From Gyrodactylus bullatarudis (lineage: Eukaryota; Platyhelminthes; Monogenea; Gyrodactylidea; Gyrodactylidae): DNA of 64,000 bases. The position numbers were made by a program, and so were the translations under genes. The DNA lies in NCBI GenBank assembly GCA_012064415.1, contig SSNU01000026.1, positions 231,117-295,116 on the forward strand, in the 5' to 3' direction. Below, in pieces: positions 46,101-57,214 of this stretch. The notes beneath the pieces are model-generated. The model ran no database searches and was not told where the DNA came from. It saw only the letters and a program-made list of their open reading frames with translations. Position 1 is the stretch's first letter. Every line of letters starts with the position of its first letter.

Positions 46101-49100
46101 CTAGTTCATATCTTTGAAATCGATAAGAATTTCGGATTCGAAAAACGGCCTAATTTTTCCCAGATTAAAAATTTTTCGGAATTTTTTTTAATACCCATGA
46201 ATTGATAGCTCCTTTCATTATGGAATTTAAAAATACCTATTTCTTCCTAACTTGAGTTTTTAGTAAAAATTATAAATTCTCATCTTCATGTCAATTAGGT
46301 TTAGTAGAGAAAGACAAATTTTTTTTCCCAAACACTCTTCTATTTCATGCTTCAAATAGAATCTTCATGCTCCATAATTGCCGTTTTCGAAAACTAAATT
46401 TAAAAATTTTCATGTTCCCAAATTGATCAGAGTTTCTCATGGTGTACAGAATATATTTGATATTAAAATCTGATTCAAAAAGATCATAGTGTGTCCAATA
46501 ATTCAAAAATTTATGATTTCTCGTAGTAAAATAAATTGAAAAATATAGTGGTGTGAATTTAAAAATTTGACATCTTCAGTTGAAATTATGCATATCCAAA
46601 TAAAATTAAAAACATAAGGTTCAATAGGAATTTTTTCTTCTTCTTTTATTTTCTATCAAATGAACGCATCAACTCGAAAAGTTTTATATTACCCTAATAT
46701 ATAGGCTTTTCGAATTAAATTATTAGATGCTATTTTGTTTCTAAAATTTGTGCTTTATTTGTGAGAAACAGAGAAATACGCTCTTATAATAAATCTTTTT
46801 TCTAGGGTTGTCTATGTATTCGGGGATCAAGTCACTTTTCCAATATCTGATGTCACTGTCACATTTCTTCGCAAGCCAATCATAGATACTCTAAGATTGG
46901 TCGACGAGAATGTCTCCAAAGTCTTTGACACTGCATCTCTCGGTAAAGTTAATCTCTTACCAACAATATTGGTCCCATTCCACTTTGACAGAGAACCAAC
47001 TCAGTGTAATTTTGGGGCCTCAATTCTACGATCTGTTGTCATTAGACCGTTCATCACAACCGACTACATTTTTGGCAGGTCAGCCATCCCTGGTCAAGAC
47101 ATTCCAGAAGAGGTATGTTCATTGTCTTCCAATTTAATAAGAAATATTATTATCCATCTGTGCCATAACCAATTGAAGATTCGATTAAGAACTTGACTGA
47201 TTTTAAGTAAAATTTATATCTTTTTTGTCACAGAGGAAGAAATCTCTGTACCAATACTGCTCTATAGTCTATATCAATAGTACTGGCTATAATAACTGGG
47301 ATTTGTTGATAGGTTTTAACCCTTTTTAGGAAAACTAGATGGAAAACAGGACACGAGAAATAGTTCAAAAAATAGTACTGGATATCTCTGAAACGGGATA
47401 TTAGATGAATGATTTTTACAAGAATCTCATCTTTTTCACCATAAATTTCAATAAGCTAAAGATTTTCAGAAGCTCAGATCATTGTGCCAGCCTAATTTTT
47501 CTTGAGTTTATTATTTAATTCAAAAATCTCTTTTTTTCATGAAGGTTTGGAAATTCTGAAGATTCTTTTGTAAACCCGCACACTTTCTTTCATCGAGAAT
47601 AACTTTCTACTCATCAGAAAATTATTATCAATTCATTCATAAATAAGGTAGCAATCTGGTTAGCGAGATTGTAATGATTTGAGCATCAAAAAGTCAAATA
47701 AGTCATATTTTACAAGCAGAGGTGTGAGTTTTCATATAAAAAAGAGCATATATCGGCATATCTATACTTAATGTATACTTTGCATAGAATATACCTCTAA
47801 TCTAATTGACCAATCACATTCTTTCTTTGATTTCCCATAATTGTCATTCTTGATTACGTCGTGCTTTATTTTAAACTCTTTTAACCATGCCAAAAGCCTC
47901 AACACCTAGTACCATTAAATTAACAAATTTTATCGAATCCTTACCCAATGTATTCCAAGAATTTAGAACGGGAGATCTCTATTTTAAGATTTCCTGTTGC
48001 ATTGTCGACCTCGAAAAATGTGGATTGAGATCATTCGTATGAATGAAATACCATGCTAAAATAAAGTATTATTTTAAGACCTGAACCCTGATGCCATAAT
48101 AGAAAATTTCACTGTTTTAAATGGTTTTCAGAACAAAGGGAATAACTGATTAACCCTTTCGATACCAAAGCTGAACGAATAAAGTTTCAGGCTTAATTCT
48201 CTCACAGAATTACCTAAAATGTGATGATAAAAAACATTTACTAGAACAAAATTTTATAAAAAGTTTTTCTTACATATAATTTCATCAGGGTCTGATTTAT
48301 ATTGAAATTCCCATCTACTGGTGAGTAATTCAGAGTGAAACTTTGCCAATGAAGGGATTTATTTGAAAGTTAATTGTTTCAAAGACTCAATTAATGTCAA
48401 AAAGGATTTCTTTTAAATTTCATTCGATCTTACAAAATAACCTAGATATTGAAGATCTAAGGTAAAAATGGGTTTGAAAATTGCCCCATTTTCACGAGAC
48501 TATTGATGGAACTGTTTATTGATTTCATGCATAAATAATATACCTTGTTTTGGATTAACTATTTAGCTTCTACGAAGATTAATCTTATTATCTCTGAACA
48601 TTGATAAGTATAATAATTTCAATCAAAAAGAATCATGAATTAAGGAATTCTACTTCTTTCGGTAAAAGTTCAAATATCTATGGCATTCTTATGCCTGGCT
48701 AGCAAAAATATAACATGATAGCAAACTAAGATAGTTTGTGGTATACTATCAAAATAATTTAAAAAATGTTTCAAAATCATTGAAAAAAGTCAGTTTGAAC
48801 ATAGAGGTCATGTATGACCTCTGGTATCGAAAGGGTTAAAATAAGCATTTTTACGCTTTACGACGTTTTGAGACTCTAAATATGACCCAAAATAATAAGT
48901 GCCTTTTTGAATAAGCACCTATAATTGAATTGTTCAGGTCATATTTTTGATGCTCTAGTAATGATTGATTCTTTCGATTGGTTAAGGGCCAGTAATATTT
49001 TTTTATGTTTTCATAATTTAGTTTACTTTATTGGACTTTTTTTTGAAATTAGACTGTGGACAAAATGAAGAGTGCAGCCCTTTCTGTGCCTGGATTGTCC

Positions 49101-49154
49101 AGAGTGCTCTACGACCTGACATCATCTCCACCTGCTTTTATTGAATGGGAATAA
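43179..49154 (+). CDS. GMPS: GMP-synthetase-like protein lacking catalytic residues, 692 aa
   Basis: Exons: 43179-43232, 43260-43348, 43373-43472, 43511-43605, 43638-44969, 46806-47112, 49053-49154. All joins keep frame and the length matches human GMPS (693). GMPS converts XMP, glutamine and ATP to GMP. Homology is clear throughout: INDTFLRIIERKWKEL, STLRSDFIED, CATEPYIDKDYQET, SVVIRPFITTDYIFG, LSRVLYDLTSSPP, ending IEWE. But the glutaminase nucleophile motif (GICYG in the family) reads ALSGA (Cys to Ser), the catalytic HPE motif reads NPT (His to Asn, Glu to Thr), the ATP P-loop SGGVDS reads LNGVDS, QGTLRPD reads QSTLRSD, and HPFPGPGLA reads PPFSNYGLA. So the fold and dimerisation region appear kept while both active sites look lost. 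The first four introns are 24-38 nt; the last two (1836 and 1940 nt) carry transposons. AATAAA is at 49175. Confidence 0.9.
45455..45560. repeat. 106-bp foldback hairpin
   Basis: CATGACCAGGGCATCCAAAA at the left mirrors TTTTGGAAGCCCTGCTCATG at the right, with ATATGCCAAT / ATTGGCATAT further in and a self-complementary centre (AAATATGCATATTTA). It lies in GMPS-like intron 5. It could be a short foldback transposon or a hairpin RNA source. Confidence 0.7.
45631..46301. mobile_element. Palindromic MITE, subfamily A (671 bp)
   Basis: TA, then AACCTAATTGACATGAAGAT; the right end is ATCTTCATGTCAATTAGGTT, then TA: 20 bp of perfect inverted repeat at the termini, with pairing continuing inward (AGAAATTTCGAATTTGG-type and ATATTGATTCTGAACTGG-type segments mirror each other). 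A TA target duplication is likely. It lies in GMPS-like intron 5. Confidence 0.85.
48154..48835. mobile_element. TTAA-flanked MITE, copy 2 (682 bp)
   Basis: TTAA at 48150-48153 and 48836-48839. The ends CCCTTTCGATACCA and TGGTATCGAAAGGG are perfect 14-bp inverted repeats. The interior is almost the same as 11850-12511, including the near-palindrome AGAGGTCATGTATGACCTCT at the right end. It lies in GMPS-like intron 6. An adjacent segment (48048-48140) is repeated at about 57768-57890. Confidence 0.88.
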
Positions 49155-49291
49155 GAAATTAAAATCAAGAATCAAATAAATTTTTTTATATCCATCTGAA
49201 TTCTTTCTCTTATGTCTCATTTGTAAATGTTTTACAGTCTGAATAATTCTAAAGTCCTCTTTAAGTTGTAAATAAAATAAAATGTATTTAA

Positions 49292-51401
49292 CCCTACTGG
49301 TACCAAAAAATAAACAAACAAATGCTCCCAAAAGGGTCATTTTGACCCTGAATCATAGAGCTATTAAAATTTTTCAAATTTCCTTACAATTTATTTGCAA
49401 TTTGAACATATATTAAATATAACTAAATATACTAAATGATCATTACAAATAGCTTTTTGAAATTTATCACATATTTTGGTAGTTTTTCTATCTTTATCGT
49501 ATGGGCAAATTGTGCAACGAACCCTTTTCTTTGAGCCTGATGTGGAAGAAGTTGAGCACACAGAGTCATTTATCTTCGTCTATTTTTTCCATATTGATCG
49601 AAAATCTCTTGAGTTAGACACTTGAGGAGAACTTTCTTCTATCATAATTGGAATCTTCTTTTATCTCTTTATGTATAAAATGAAAGAGCTGATATGTCTA
49701 AAATGTTGCAAAATAAGACGACCGACCATCTATTTGTTTTCCTCTGACAAGAAAATGTAGAAATCATCTTATCAGCATTGTCAACTCCTCCTTTCGTTTT
49801 ATCATAATATTTAATTAAATCTGGTTTTCCACTTTGATTTATATCTGGGTTGAGGTGGAAGGAAGACACGAGAATTACATTTTTATTTTTTCTTGGAACA
49901 TAGGACACAAGAGTCATGTTGTCTCTGAAGGCGTATTTGGAACCTAATGTAGTATTTTTTGAAATCACTGGTGAAAGCTCGGCCTTGTTCTTTCTGATAG
50001 TTCCTACCAAAGTTATACTTTTGGCAGCAAGTTTTTCCAAAAGAGGGAATGAGGTAAAGAAATTTTCAGTAGTGATGTTGTTTCCTTTGATGCTCAAATT
50101 TTAGTTCAAGGACCACAGTTTCACCCACACATTTGTTCCTTTCCTCGCCTTCTTTTCCAGTATATATTTTTTCGTTAAAGATATAATTTGTCTTAGCGTC
50201 TGCAGCTATCAAAATTTTTATTCCATAATTTGATGGCTTATTGGGGATGTATTGACGAAATTTACACCTACCTCTGAATGCAGCCATCCTTTCATCAACT
50301 GTGATGCATCCATTTGAGTTATATAATATGGGAAGATCTTGCACCCATCTATTCCAAATTTCTCGAATGGGTGCCAGTCTATCAGGATTTAAATTTCTAT
50401 TACGAGCTCTGGAATTATCAAACCTCAAATGTGTTGAAATTTGTTGAAATCTATTTCTTGACATCTTTTGAGCGAATATCTTTCTACCATGAGTTTCGTT
50501 CCAGAGCTTTTTGATAGGCTCATTCTTTGCTCGATATACACCTGCTAGAAGTAAGAGTCCACAGTACACATAATATTCGTCCAATTCGAGAGTAGTCTAA
50601 TTAAAATTATCTGTAATACGACCATGTAAATTTGTGTATTCAACTGTTTTTTCAGCGGTGAAATTTGGAAGAAACAATTGAAATGCACTCAATGGCGAAT
50701 GTATAAGGGATTGTGAGAACAACGTTGGACCAGGTCTTAATCTGAGTATATTCTGCTCTCTTATTCTACCATTACCCGGATTAGTAGGTGTATCTGACCA
50801 TTGATATAGATTATTTTTTGACATATATTAGTTATCCTCAGATTCACTTGACAGGAATGAAAGTGTAGTCGGTAAGGAGTCTGATATGCTGATATTCGTT
50901 CTAATATCGTTAGACAAAGAACTGTCGTCTGTAGAAAATTCGTCTTCAGTAGATAGCAAAGCTAGGTCGTCATCATCAAAGTCACTCATGGTTATGATTG
51001 AAACCTATCAATAGTGCTCGAATATTTCAAGTAAATTGAACCAATGAAATATCAAGAATCTGCAAACATCATTAGAAGAATCCGAATGTGATTTCATCTG
51101 GAAATGTAGGATAGGTGTAATTAGCTATTTCAAGTGGAAGAACATGGTAAAAAAATAAAAATTAGGTCTTTTCCATACAAACAAATGGAGAGTCAAAATG
51201 ACACTGCCTGGGAAGATTAAGTAAAACATGATTTTTTTCTGGGGGGTGTGACCATTTTTGTTAAAAATCAATTTGTAAAGTATGAATCTTCGTATGATAA
51301 AGGATATCCTGAAATTTTGTGATTTTAAGTTTTCTCCAAACCGAGATATGTACTTTCAAAAATCTGAAAGGGTTAAAATGACCCTGTTGGTACCAGTAGG
51401 G
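49292..51401 (-). mobile_element. piggyBac transposon (2110 bp), inactive
   Basis: TTAA at 49288-49291 and 51402-51405; terminal inverted repeats CCCTACTGGTACCA / TGGTACCAGTAGGG, perfect over 14 bp. GGGTCATTTTGACCC-type sequence lies inside the left end and AAAATGACCCTG inside the right. It encodes a decayed transposase on the minus strand. It inserted 137 bp after the GMPS-like stop codon. Confidence 0.92.
49386..50824 (-). pseudogene. piggyBac transposase pseudogene
   Basis: Read on the minus strand from 50824. The frame is stopped by TAG at about 50599-50597, resumes in the same frame from 50584 (MDEYYVYCGLLLLAGVYRAK), shifts frame near 50090, continues to 49669, is stopped again, and its Cys-rich C-terminal finger (VRCTICPYDKDRKTTKIC) is still readable down to about 49386. 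Catalytic Asp positions are visible: TVDERMAAFRG, LIAADAKTNY and TKGGVDNADKM. The decay is recent enough that every domain can be recognised. Confidence 0.85.
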
Positions 51402-51405
51402 TTAA

Positions 51406-52261
51406 ACAGAAAACCTGCAAGAGGCTCTTAGAAATCTAAAGCATGGCTGAGAATACTAAAACTAACGAAAGAGGTCAGTAGATGAGGTCCCACTTCTTCT
51501 CTTTTTGGATTTAGTTTTCAATTATAATTGAACTGATAAAGTACCTGAGTTCTCAAGACCATTTAGCTGTTGGTAGCCAATATTATAGATAGTGGATTGT
51601 TCCACTCAAAACTGACAAAATTCCCAGAAAAAATCTGGATGGGGTTATTCGTATAGCTCAAATTTTTATAAGAAAAATTTTTGTGCCACATGGAAAATTT
51701 TAATTCTGACTTGAATTTTACTTTCTTGAAATGTTTCTCATCTGTGCTTCAACTGTGAGAATAATCGTATTGAATTTATATTGGTGGTATTGAAAAGGTG
51801 AAAATGTCAGCTATCGGAAAGAATAACTGACTTTAATAGGTCTAAAACTAAATCATAAAATTCAAGATTTAACCTTTGGAAAGAAATTACAAATATGAGT
51901 CATCTCACTCATTGCCTTACCTATTAAGGAGAGAATTGAATTGGGATGAATTTCTCACTCAAGAAATGAATAATAATAATTATTATTTGTGGTCTTTCTA
52001 TCTACTGTTTACACATTATCATTTGAATTAAGAATTCGTCTATTTACTTATAAGTAGTCGGCACATAATTATATATATATGTTTATATAAGTCTCCTCCC
52101 CCTTTGATTATTTACATGATTTTTTTTGGGTTGACTTATGAGTCATAAGTTATGACCTTCAGATAAGAACTGCCAACAGTGATAAATCACGAACTGGAGG
52201 GCAAGGTAGTTGTCAAAAGGGGTGCAACTTAAGAATTTGTAAATGAATTTAAAATTAAATC
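51406..52261. other. Intergenic DNA between the piggyBac element and the LINE
   Basis: No gene is seen. AT-rich, with a TATATATATATGTTTATATA run near 52068-52088. Confidence 0.4.
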
Positions 52262-53625
52262 TCAAAAGCATTGCCAAATCCTTTTCCAGATAAAACCCAA
52301 CATGGGTTCTTGACTGGGAACAGCACTGCCACTAATATGATCGAATTTATGAATTACATAACTCCGCTTAAGAAAAAACTTAATAATTATTTGATAGTGC
52401 ATTTCATCGATATATCAAAGGCATTTGATAAATTGAAATTCTCGTATATTAAAGATAAACTTATTAACCTGAATATTGACCCTTATATAGTTAATTTGAC
52501 TATGTTCTTTTTAACTAATAGGAAACAATATGTCTCTTTTAACTCCACCAATAGCATGGTTAAACCAATAAATTCGGGAATTCCTCAAGGTTCGTCTATT
52601 GGCCCTCTTATCTTTAATATTTGCTTCGCTGATATTCAGCTCCCGGAAAACATAGAGGGTGTTCTCCTTAAATTTGCAGACGATCTAAAATTCGTCCTCA
52701 AGGTGAAAAATTCCCTTGATATTTTGAAAATTAACCACAACTTCTATCTTCTCAAAGATTCCCTTGAGTCCATGGGGCTCTATATTAATAGAGATAAATG
52801 TAAATTATTACTCCCATGCGGTCTCCCTGCAACCCTCTTGGAATCGCTTCTACTTCCTGGAGAAATTGTCTCCTCAACTTCAGACCTCGGTTTCAGTATC
52901 TCTAATGGACTTAAAATTAATCCACTTTCAAATCTGACTCAAATAAACTCTCGAATATACTCAATTCTAAAATTTTCTAAATCAGTTAACTTGAGACTAA
53001 AAGCTTACAAAGCCTTAGTTCTTAGTTATCTTGACTATATTTCACCTCTAGCCCCATCATTAAGCAGTGAAAAATCCTTGGAGATTGAACATGTTCAATC
53101 CAAATTTTTATTTTTTCTCTATCCTGACCTAGCGTCATACAATGATCGTATCTCAACCTCGGGGTTAAATCCCCTTTGGTTACGAAGATATGCTATTATT
53201 GTAAAAACTTTTATTAATTCATCTCAATTAGTCGAAAATTTCTATAATTTAAGAAGATCATCATTCTCAGATCACTATCTACTCTCTGCATATAATATGA
53301 TAGATAGTAAATATAAATTATGTGAATGTAATAATCTCTCTAGTATAAAATCTATTATGTCACATATTCGTTCTAAACTTGACTATACTAAGAGTCTTCT
53401 ATATTCTAATCTCCACTAATTCCAGAATGACTATTGAAAATTCTTTGATGGCCTATTTATCTTCACTACCATTATATCAAATCCACTAGATAATATTTTA
53501 TTCATTTAACTTTTACAAGACGCTCAAGATTCAAAAAACCTTATTTTCTATAATGATTGTCCAGATTAAATTATTTTTGTCTATTATATATATCTAATAA
53601 AAATTTCTAACAAAAAAAAAAAATT
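52262..53625 (+). mobile_element. 5'-truncated non-LTR retrotransposon (LINE) with reverse transcriptase
   Basis: An open frame of about 380 codons runs to TAA at 53417-53419, with reverse-transcriptase motifs in order: KTQHGFLTGNSTATN, FIDISKAFDKL, IPQGSSIGPLIFNI, LKFADDLKFVLKV with the catalytic FADD, then GLYINRDKCKLL. There is no in-frame ATG near the 5' limit and the endonuclease domain is absent, so the copy is truncated. About 190 nt of 3' UTR end in an A-run at 53611-53623 (AACAAAAAAAAAAAAATTT), consistent with target-primed insertion. The frame is unbroken, so the insertion looks young. The family (CR1, Jockey or RTE-like) cannot be fixed by eye. Confidence 0.88.
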
Positions 53626-54431
53626 TCTGAAGAATTTAGTCTTTTTCGATTTAAAATATCACTCGAAAATAAAATGTGAAAATAAAGAATATAGAAAACT
53701 CTTTATAATTTTCTTTTACATGAAAAAATGAAAGGGAAAGATTTATTATAATTATGATTCAATTCAAATTAAAGAAAGTAAACATAAATAGTGAATAAAA
53801 TATTATTTCAAGAAAAAACGTCATTTAATTATAAATATTTATCGAAAGAAATGATATAAATCTGTAATTATTAATTATTTAAAACTATAATACATATTTC
53901 ATAGATATAAGCATAGATCGATTGCCCATCCACCCTTTAATTCCTTATTATTCATATTCGTCAAGGTATATCTTGCAGATTATGCATAATTGGCAAAAAC
54001 CTGATGAATTTGAATAAAATTATGCATATTAATCTGCAAGTTTTCCTGCTGATTATAATAATCGGCAAATTATCCTAATTCGTCACAACATATTTATATA
54101 ACAATATAATTAAAATTCATTGAATAATATAGTGAATTATTCATTCATTCATCCTAGATCACGTACTTGTAACCTTCTTTCATTACAATAAGACAAAAAT
54201 CTTGAAAGGTACGTTGAAATATTTTTACAGATATTCTTTCGACCTAGATACTTTTAATAGTCTCTCAACCAAACTTGAATTACCTGTGTCCTTGATTGAT
54301 ATCGAATAAATAAAAAAATTCTTCAAATTCCTAAACTGCTTGTATAAAAGTCCAGGATGAGAATCTGAATGGAAAACTCTTGAATTTCCTCAGAATTGAG
54401 TTAGAGTGACCTCTGGAACATTTCACCAGTC
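53626..54431. other. Intergenic DNA
   Basis: No gene. 53972-54040 is a 69-nt foldback (CTTGCAGATTATGCATAATT with AATTATGCATATTAATCTGC). A TATA-like TATAAAAG at 54343-54350 lies upstream of the next candidate gene. Confidence 0.4.
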
Positions 54432-54541
54432 ATGTGCTGTTGGGGATCGGGCTGTTGTGATGATGAGTGAGTTGAATTTGCCTCTATTATTGAAACCCTA
54501 GTTGTTGCTGTTGTGATGGAGACGACGACTGTTGTTGCTAG
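54432..54541 (+). CDS. Possible Cys/Asp-rich micropeptide, 24 aa, two exons
   Basis: Exons 54432-54466 and 54502-54541 joined in phase 2 across a 35-nt GT/AG intron give a peptide starting MCCWGSGCC, with an Asp run, CCCC, a second Asp run and a terminal CCC. Without splicing it stops after 12 codons. The ATG-TGC-TGT start, the phase-2 intron after the first third, the Cys-rich last exon and the upstream TATAAAAG (54343) match the other small Cys-rich genes. So short a frame could be chance; a possible polyadenylation signal lies near 54597. Confidence 0.4.
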
Positions 54542-54761
54542 CCTCGTTCTAAGCTGCAAAGAATTTGGATTTTTCTCAAATTTTCCTTGGAAATGAAATA
54601 AAATTTCTTAAAACTAAACATTCGAGACATTTGTCATTTATAATCTTTGTAGAATTACTTTCTGAGTTGAAGGAGAAAACCATTAGATCGAAAGAACTAT
54701 TTTTATTTGCATAGAAAATATCATTGATTTTTGAATATAATATTATATTTAAATTGTAGTC

Positions 54762-54860
54762 GGTTGCGAAAATTCCAGTCCAAAGAAACTGGGGCGTAAT
54801 ACCGCGGAAAAAAATATAAAAGACAAGATCCTTTTTGATAAGAACATCAAATTTTATCTT
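54762..54860. repeat. Copy of the repeat that flanks the Cys/Gly gene
   Basis: AGTCGGTTGCGAAAATTCCA, AAAGAAACTGGGGCGTAAT, CGCGGAAAAAAATATAAA and the later CTTTTTGATAAGAACATC match the same succession at about 37920-38200. Both copies lie a few hundred bases downstream of a small Cys-rich gene. Confidence 0.6.
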
Positions 54861-55942
54861 CGAAGGCCCTCTGTTTGGTTAAATTAGAGAACAATTGCCC
54901 CCTCTTATTTCTCTCCAAGTTTACTTTGAATCGTGTTGGTCTTTTTATGAACATGAAAACTCACCCCAAGGGATTCGTTTTCATTTCATCGATGTTAAAA
55001 AGCCCTTAGTCTCTTTGTCACTCAGAAAAATTTCTGCAAAACATGAGGGGGCAAATGTTCTTTAGAGTAACCCTCTGTTTTATGTAGGTCACATAGTCTA
55101 GTTTGAAAGAAAAAATAGTGCAGAATTCGTAAATAGTCACGGCAAAAAAAATCAATCCATCAGATGACAATTGATTTGAAATCCAGCCAATATTTTAATC
55201 CAAAATCTATATTTTCAAGTCTTTTGTGATCACGAATTTTAGATTCAACTCTTATAGTGTCTAGATGATCTAGGCTAGATCAACCACAACTCTTCAAGGC
55301 TTGAGATTTCCAGTTTACTAACCAGTAGGCTACAGGGAAATTTAAAACTCTTTCTCTAGTCTATCTATGAATCTAAGCAATGCAGTACACTATTTTTTAT
55401 TTTCCAGTGAATTCTTACTACGTAACCATTTGAATCCAGAATATCTTGGACATGGAAACCATTCATTTCCCAAATATTTTTTCTTCATCACACAATTTAG
55501 AAACTTGGTAACCTTACTAAAATAATTACGCTGATTTCGAATACTCTTGTTTTATAAAAGAATTTTTCATGTTTTTTGATTAAATTTTCAAAAATTCTTT
55601 CTTCTCTTTTTAGTATCAGAGTGAACCTATCTTTATAAGTTATAAATTTTTTTGTAGCTTAATAAATTAAAAAGTAGATGAAGTATCTTTCAGTTCAAAT
55701 TATCACTCGAGAAAGTGTCGTGTTCCCCTGGTGGTAGCTTTTCAGCACACAGGGTGTCGTTGATACTAAAACACGTAATGAGATGTACAGTAAATACAAT
55801 TTTATTCTATAGCAAGAAAGTAATACATTTCGAATATTCACCCCAGCATCACTGTTATAGGCAAGCTTTAGATTTTACATTGAGAACTTTTATTCTTCAA
55901 CTACAAATAAGGAATCTTTTTTTTCGCAAAAATTGTATTTGG

Positions 55943-56190
55943 CTAGCAACAATTTCTGCAACAACATGGGGAAGTCGGACAACACTTGCACATTGTATAA
56001 CCACAGGCGCATGACCAGCAACTAATTGAATTGAATTTAGAAACAAAATAAGAACCTTTTGATCAAGATACTTGCAAAGAATGAATAGAACTCACTGTCC
56101 TGGGAAGAATCCACATGGGTCTGTAACAGGAGTGGAACTGATTTGACATCCACAACCACAGCTGCTTCCACATCCGTAACCGCAAGACAT
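55943..56190 (-). CDS. Cys-rich small protein A, 57 aa, two exons
   Basis: Minus-strand exons 56190-56096 and 56021-55943, joined in phase 2 across a 74-nt GT/AG intron. The product begins MSCGYGCGSSCGCGCQ, then TPVTDPCGFFPGQ, then (split codon) HCWSCACGY, and ends CCCRNCC. There is no signal peptide. It shares the TD-x-CGFFP motif, the intron position after CGFFP-x-x and the following H-x-W pattern with proteins B and C. A TATA box (TATATAAG, minus 56257-56250) lies 60 nt upstream. I do not recognise the family; a disulfide-linked structural or metal-binding protein is plausible. Confidence 0.75.
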
Positions 56191-56249
56191 TTTTTCTTTT
56201 GATAGGTGATTGAATTGAAATTTAATACCAAACTCTACGAATGAATCAA

Positions 56250-56257
56250 CTTATATA
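56250..56257 (-). promoter_or_regulatory. TATA box of gene A
   Basis: TATATAAG on the minus strand, about 60 nt before the ATG at 56190. Confidence 0.55.
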
Positions 56258-56603
56258 CAAAATTATTATTTATCGTAATACCGTATTACTGCATCATATG
56301 TCAGTGTGTTGAGTTCACTGAACGACCGTGTGAGAAATAAATCATAAACTTATCAATCAAATGTTTTATTATTTGAACCGTTTCTTCATCAATGTCCTCG
56401 ACCAGCTGAGTGCACCTGCTTATTAATTGAGAAGTAAAAACTAGGTGAAGCACTGACTTTCGAGTTATTGAAACAAACAGAAAAAAATAAATATTCGTTC
56501 ATCATTTTAAAAAATAAATCATTTTTATTTTTCAGATAAATAATAATGATTTGGTACATTTGAAAATAATCTTTTCTTTGATGATCTTTCTCTCTGACAA
56601 TAA

Positions 56604-56856
56604 CTAACACCGGCCATAGCAACATGGTCTACAACAGCATGTATTGCACATCATGTGGGGAGTTGAGCAGTTACATCTCATGTAAACTGGCGAACAAGTA
56701 CATGACCAATTGCTAGGGAAAGTAGAAATGCATAATATTAATTTGTACTCTGATAAAGAAACTTAACTGTTCAACTTACTGACATGGGAAGAATCCACAG
56801 GGATCAGTGACAGGGTCTGAGACAACACAGCTGGTACAACAACCTCCAGAGCACAT
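56604..56856 (-). CDS. Cys-rich small protein B, 61 aa, two exons
   Basis: Minus-strand exons 56856-56780 and 56712-56604, joined in phase 2 across a 67-nt intron. The product begins MCSGGCCTSCVVSDPVTDPC, continues GFFPCQ to the splice junction, then HNWSCTCSPVYMRCNC, and ends CCCRPCCYGRC. It is clearly homologous to protein A (PVTDPCGFFP; CCCR-x-CC) and to C (HNW). A TATA box (TATAAAAA, minus 56905-56898) lies about 42 nt upstream of the ATG. It is head-to-head with gene C across 191 bp. Confidence 0.8.
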
Positions 56857-56897
56857 TCTAACCTTTATTCGACACAAAAGTTGTGTTTTTTCTTTCA

Positions 56898-56905
56898 TTT
56901 TTATA
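56898..56905 (-). promoter_or_regulatory. TATA box of gene B
   Basis: TATAAAAA on the minus strand, about 42 nt before the ATG at 56856. Confidence 0.55.
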
Positions 56906-57000
56906 CCGCAACAGTTATTCGCGTGAATTCATGAAATACTTATATTTTTGCGAATAATTCCAGAAATAATTATAATAATCTTTTCTGGTACATACTTTAC

Positions 57001-57010
57001 TTTATATATT
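57001..57010 (+). promoter_or_regulatory. TATA box of gene C
   Basis: TTTATATATT, about 38 nt before the ATG at 57048. Confidence 0.5.
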
Positions 57011-57047
57011 CTGACAATATATGCCAAAACTCTTGACCAAGAGAAGA

Positions 57048-57214
57048 ATGTGCAATCAAATGTGTCAGGTTGTGTCAACACCCATAACTGACTCATGTGG
57101 GTTCTTCCCGTCTCAGTAAGTTGATAGTTCCATCATCATTTCAGTAATTGGACAACGAACGTGAATTGTCTTCCAATGTGTCAACAGTCTGTTGGTTGCT
57201 TCAGAAATTGTTAA
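57048..57214 (+). CDS. Cys-rich small protein C, 45 aa, two exons
   Basis: Exons 57048-57115 and 57145-57214, joined in phase 2 across a 29-nt GT/AG intron. The product begins MCNQMCQVVS, then TPITDSCGFFPS, then (split codon) HNWTTNVNCLPMCQQ, and ends GCFRNC. It has the same motif, intron phase and intron position as proteins A and B but fewer Cys. It is encoded on the opposite strand, divergent from gene B, so both promoters lie in the 191 bp between them. Confidence 0.7.

Noticed and set aside
55715..56014. Plus-strand frame beginning near a Cys/Gly-coding stretch
   Set aside because: Most of it is antisense to exon 2 of Cys-rich gene A, and the start is not an ATG.
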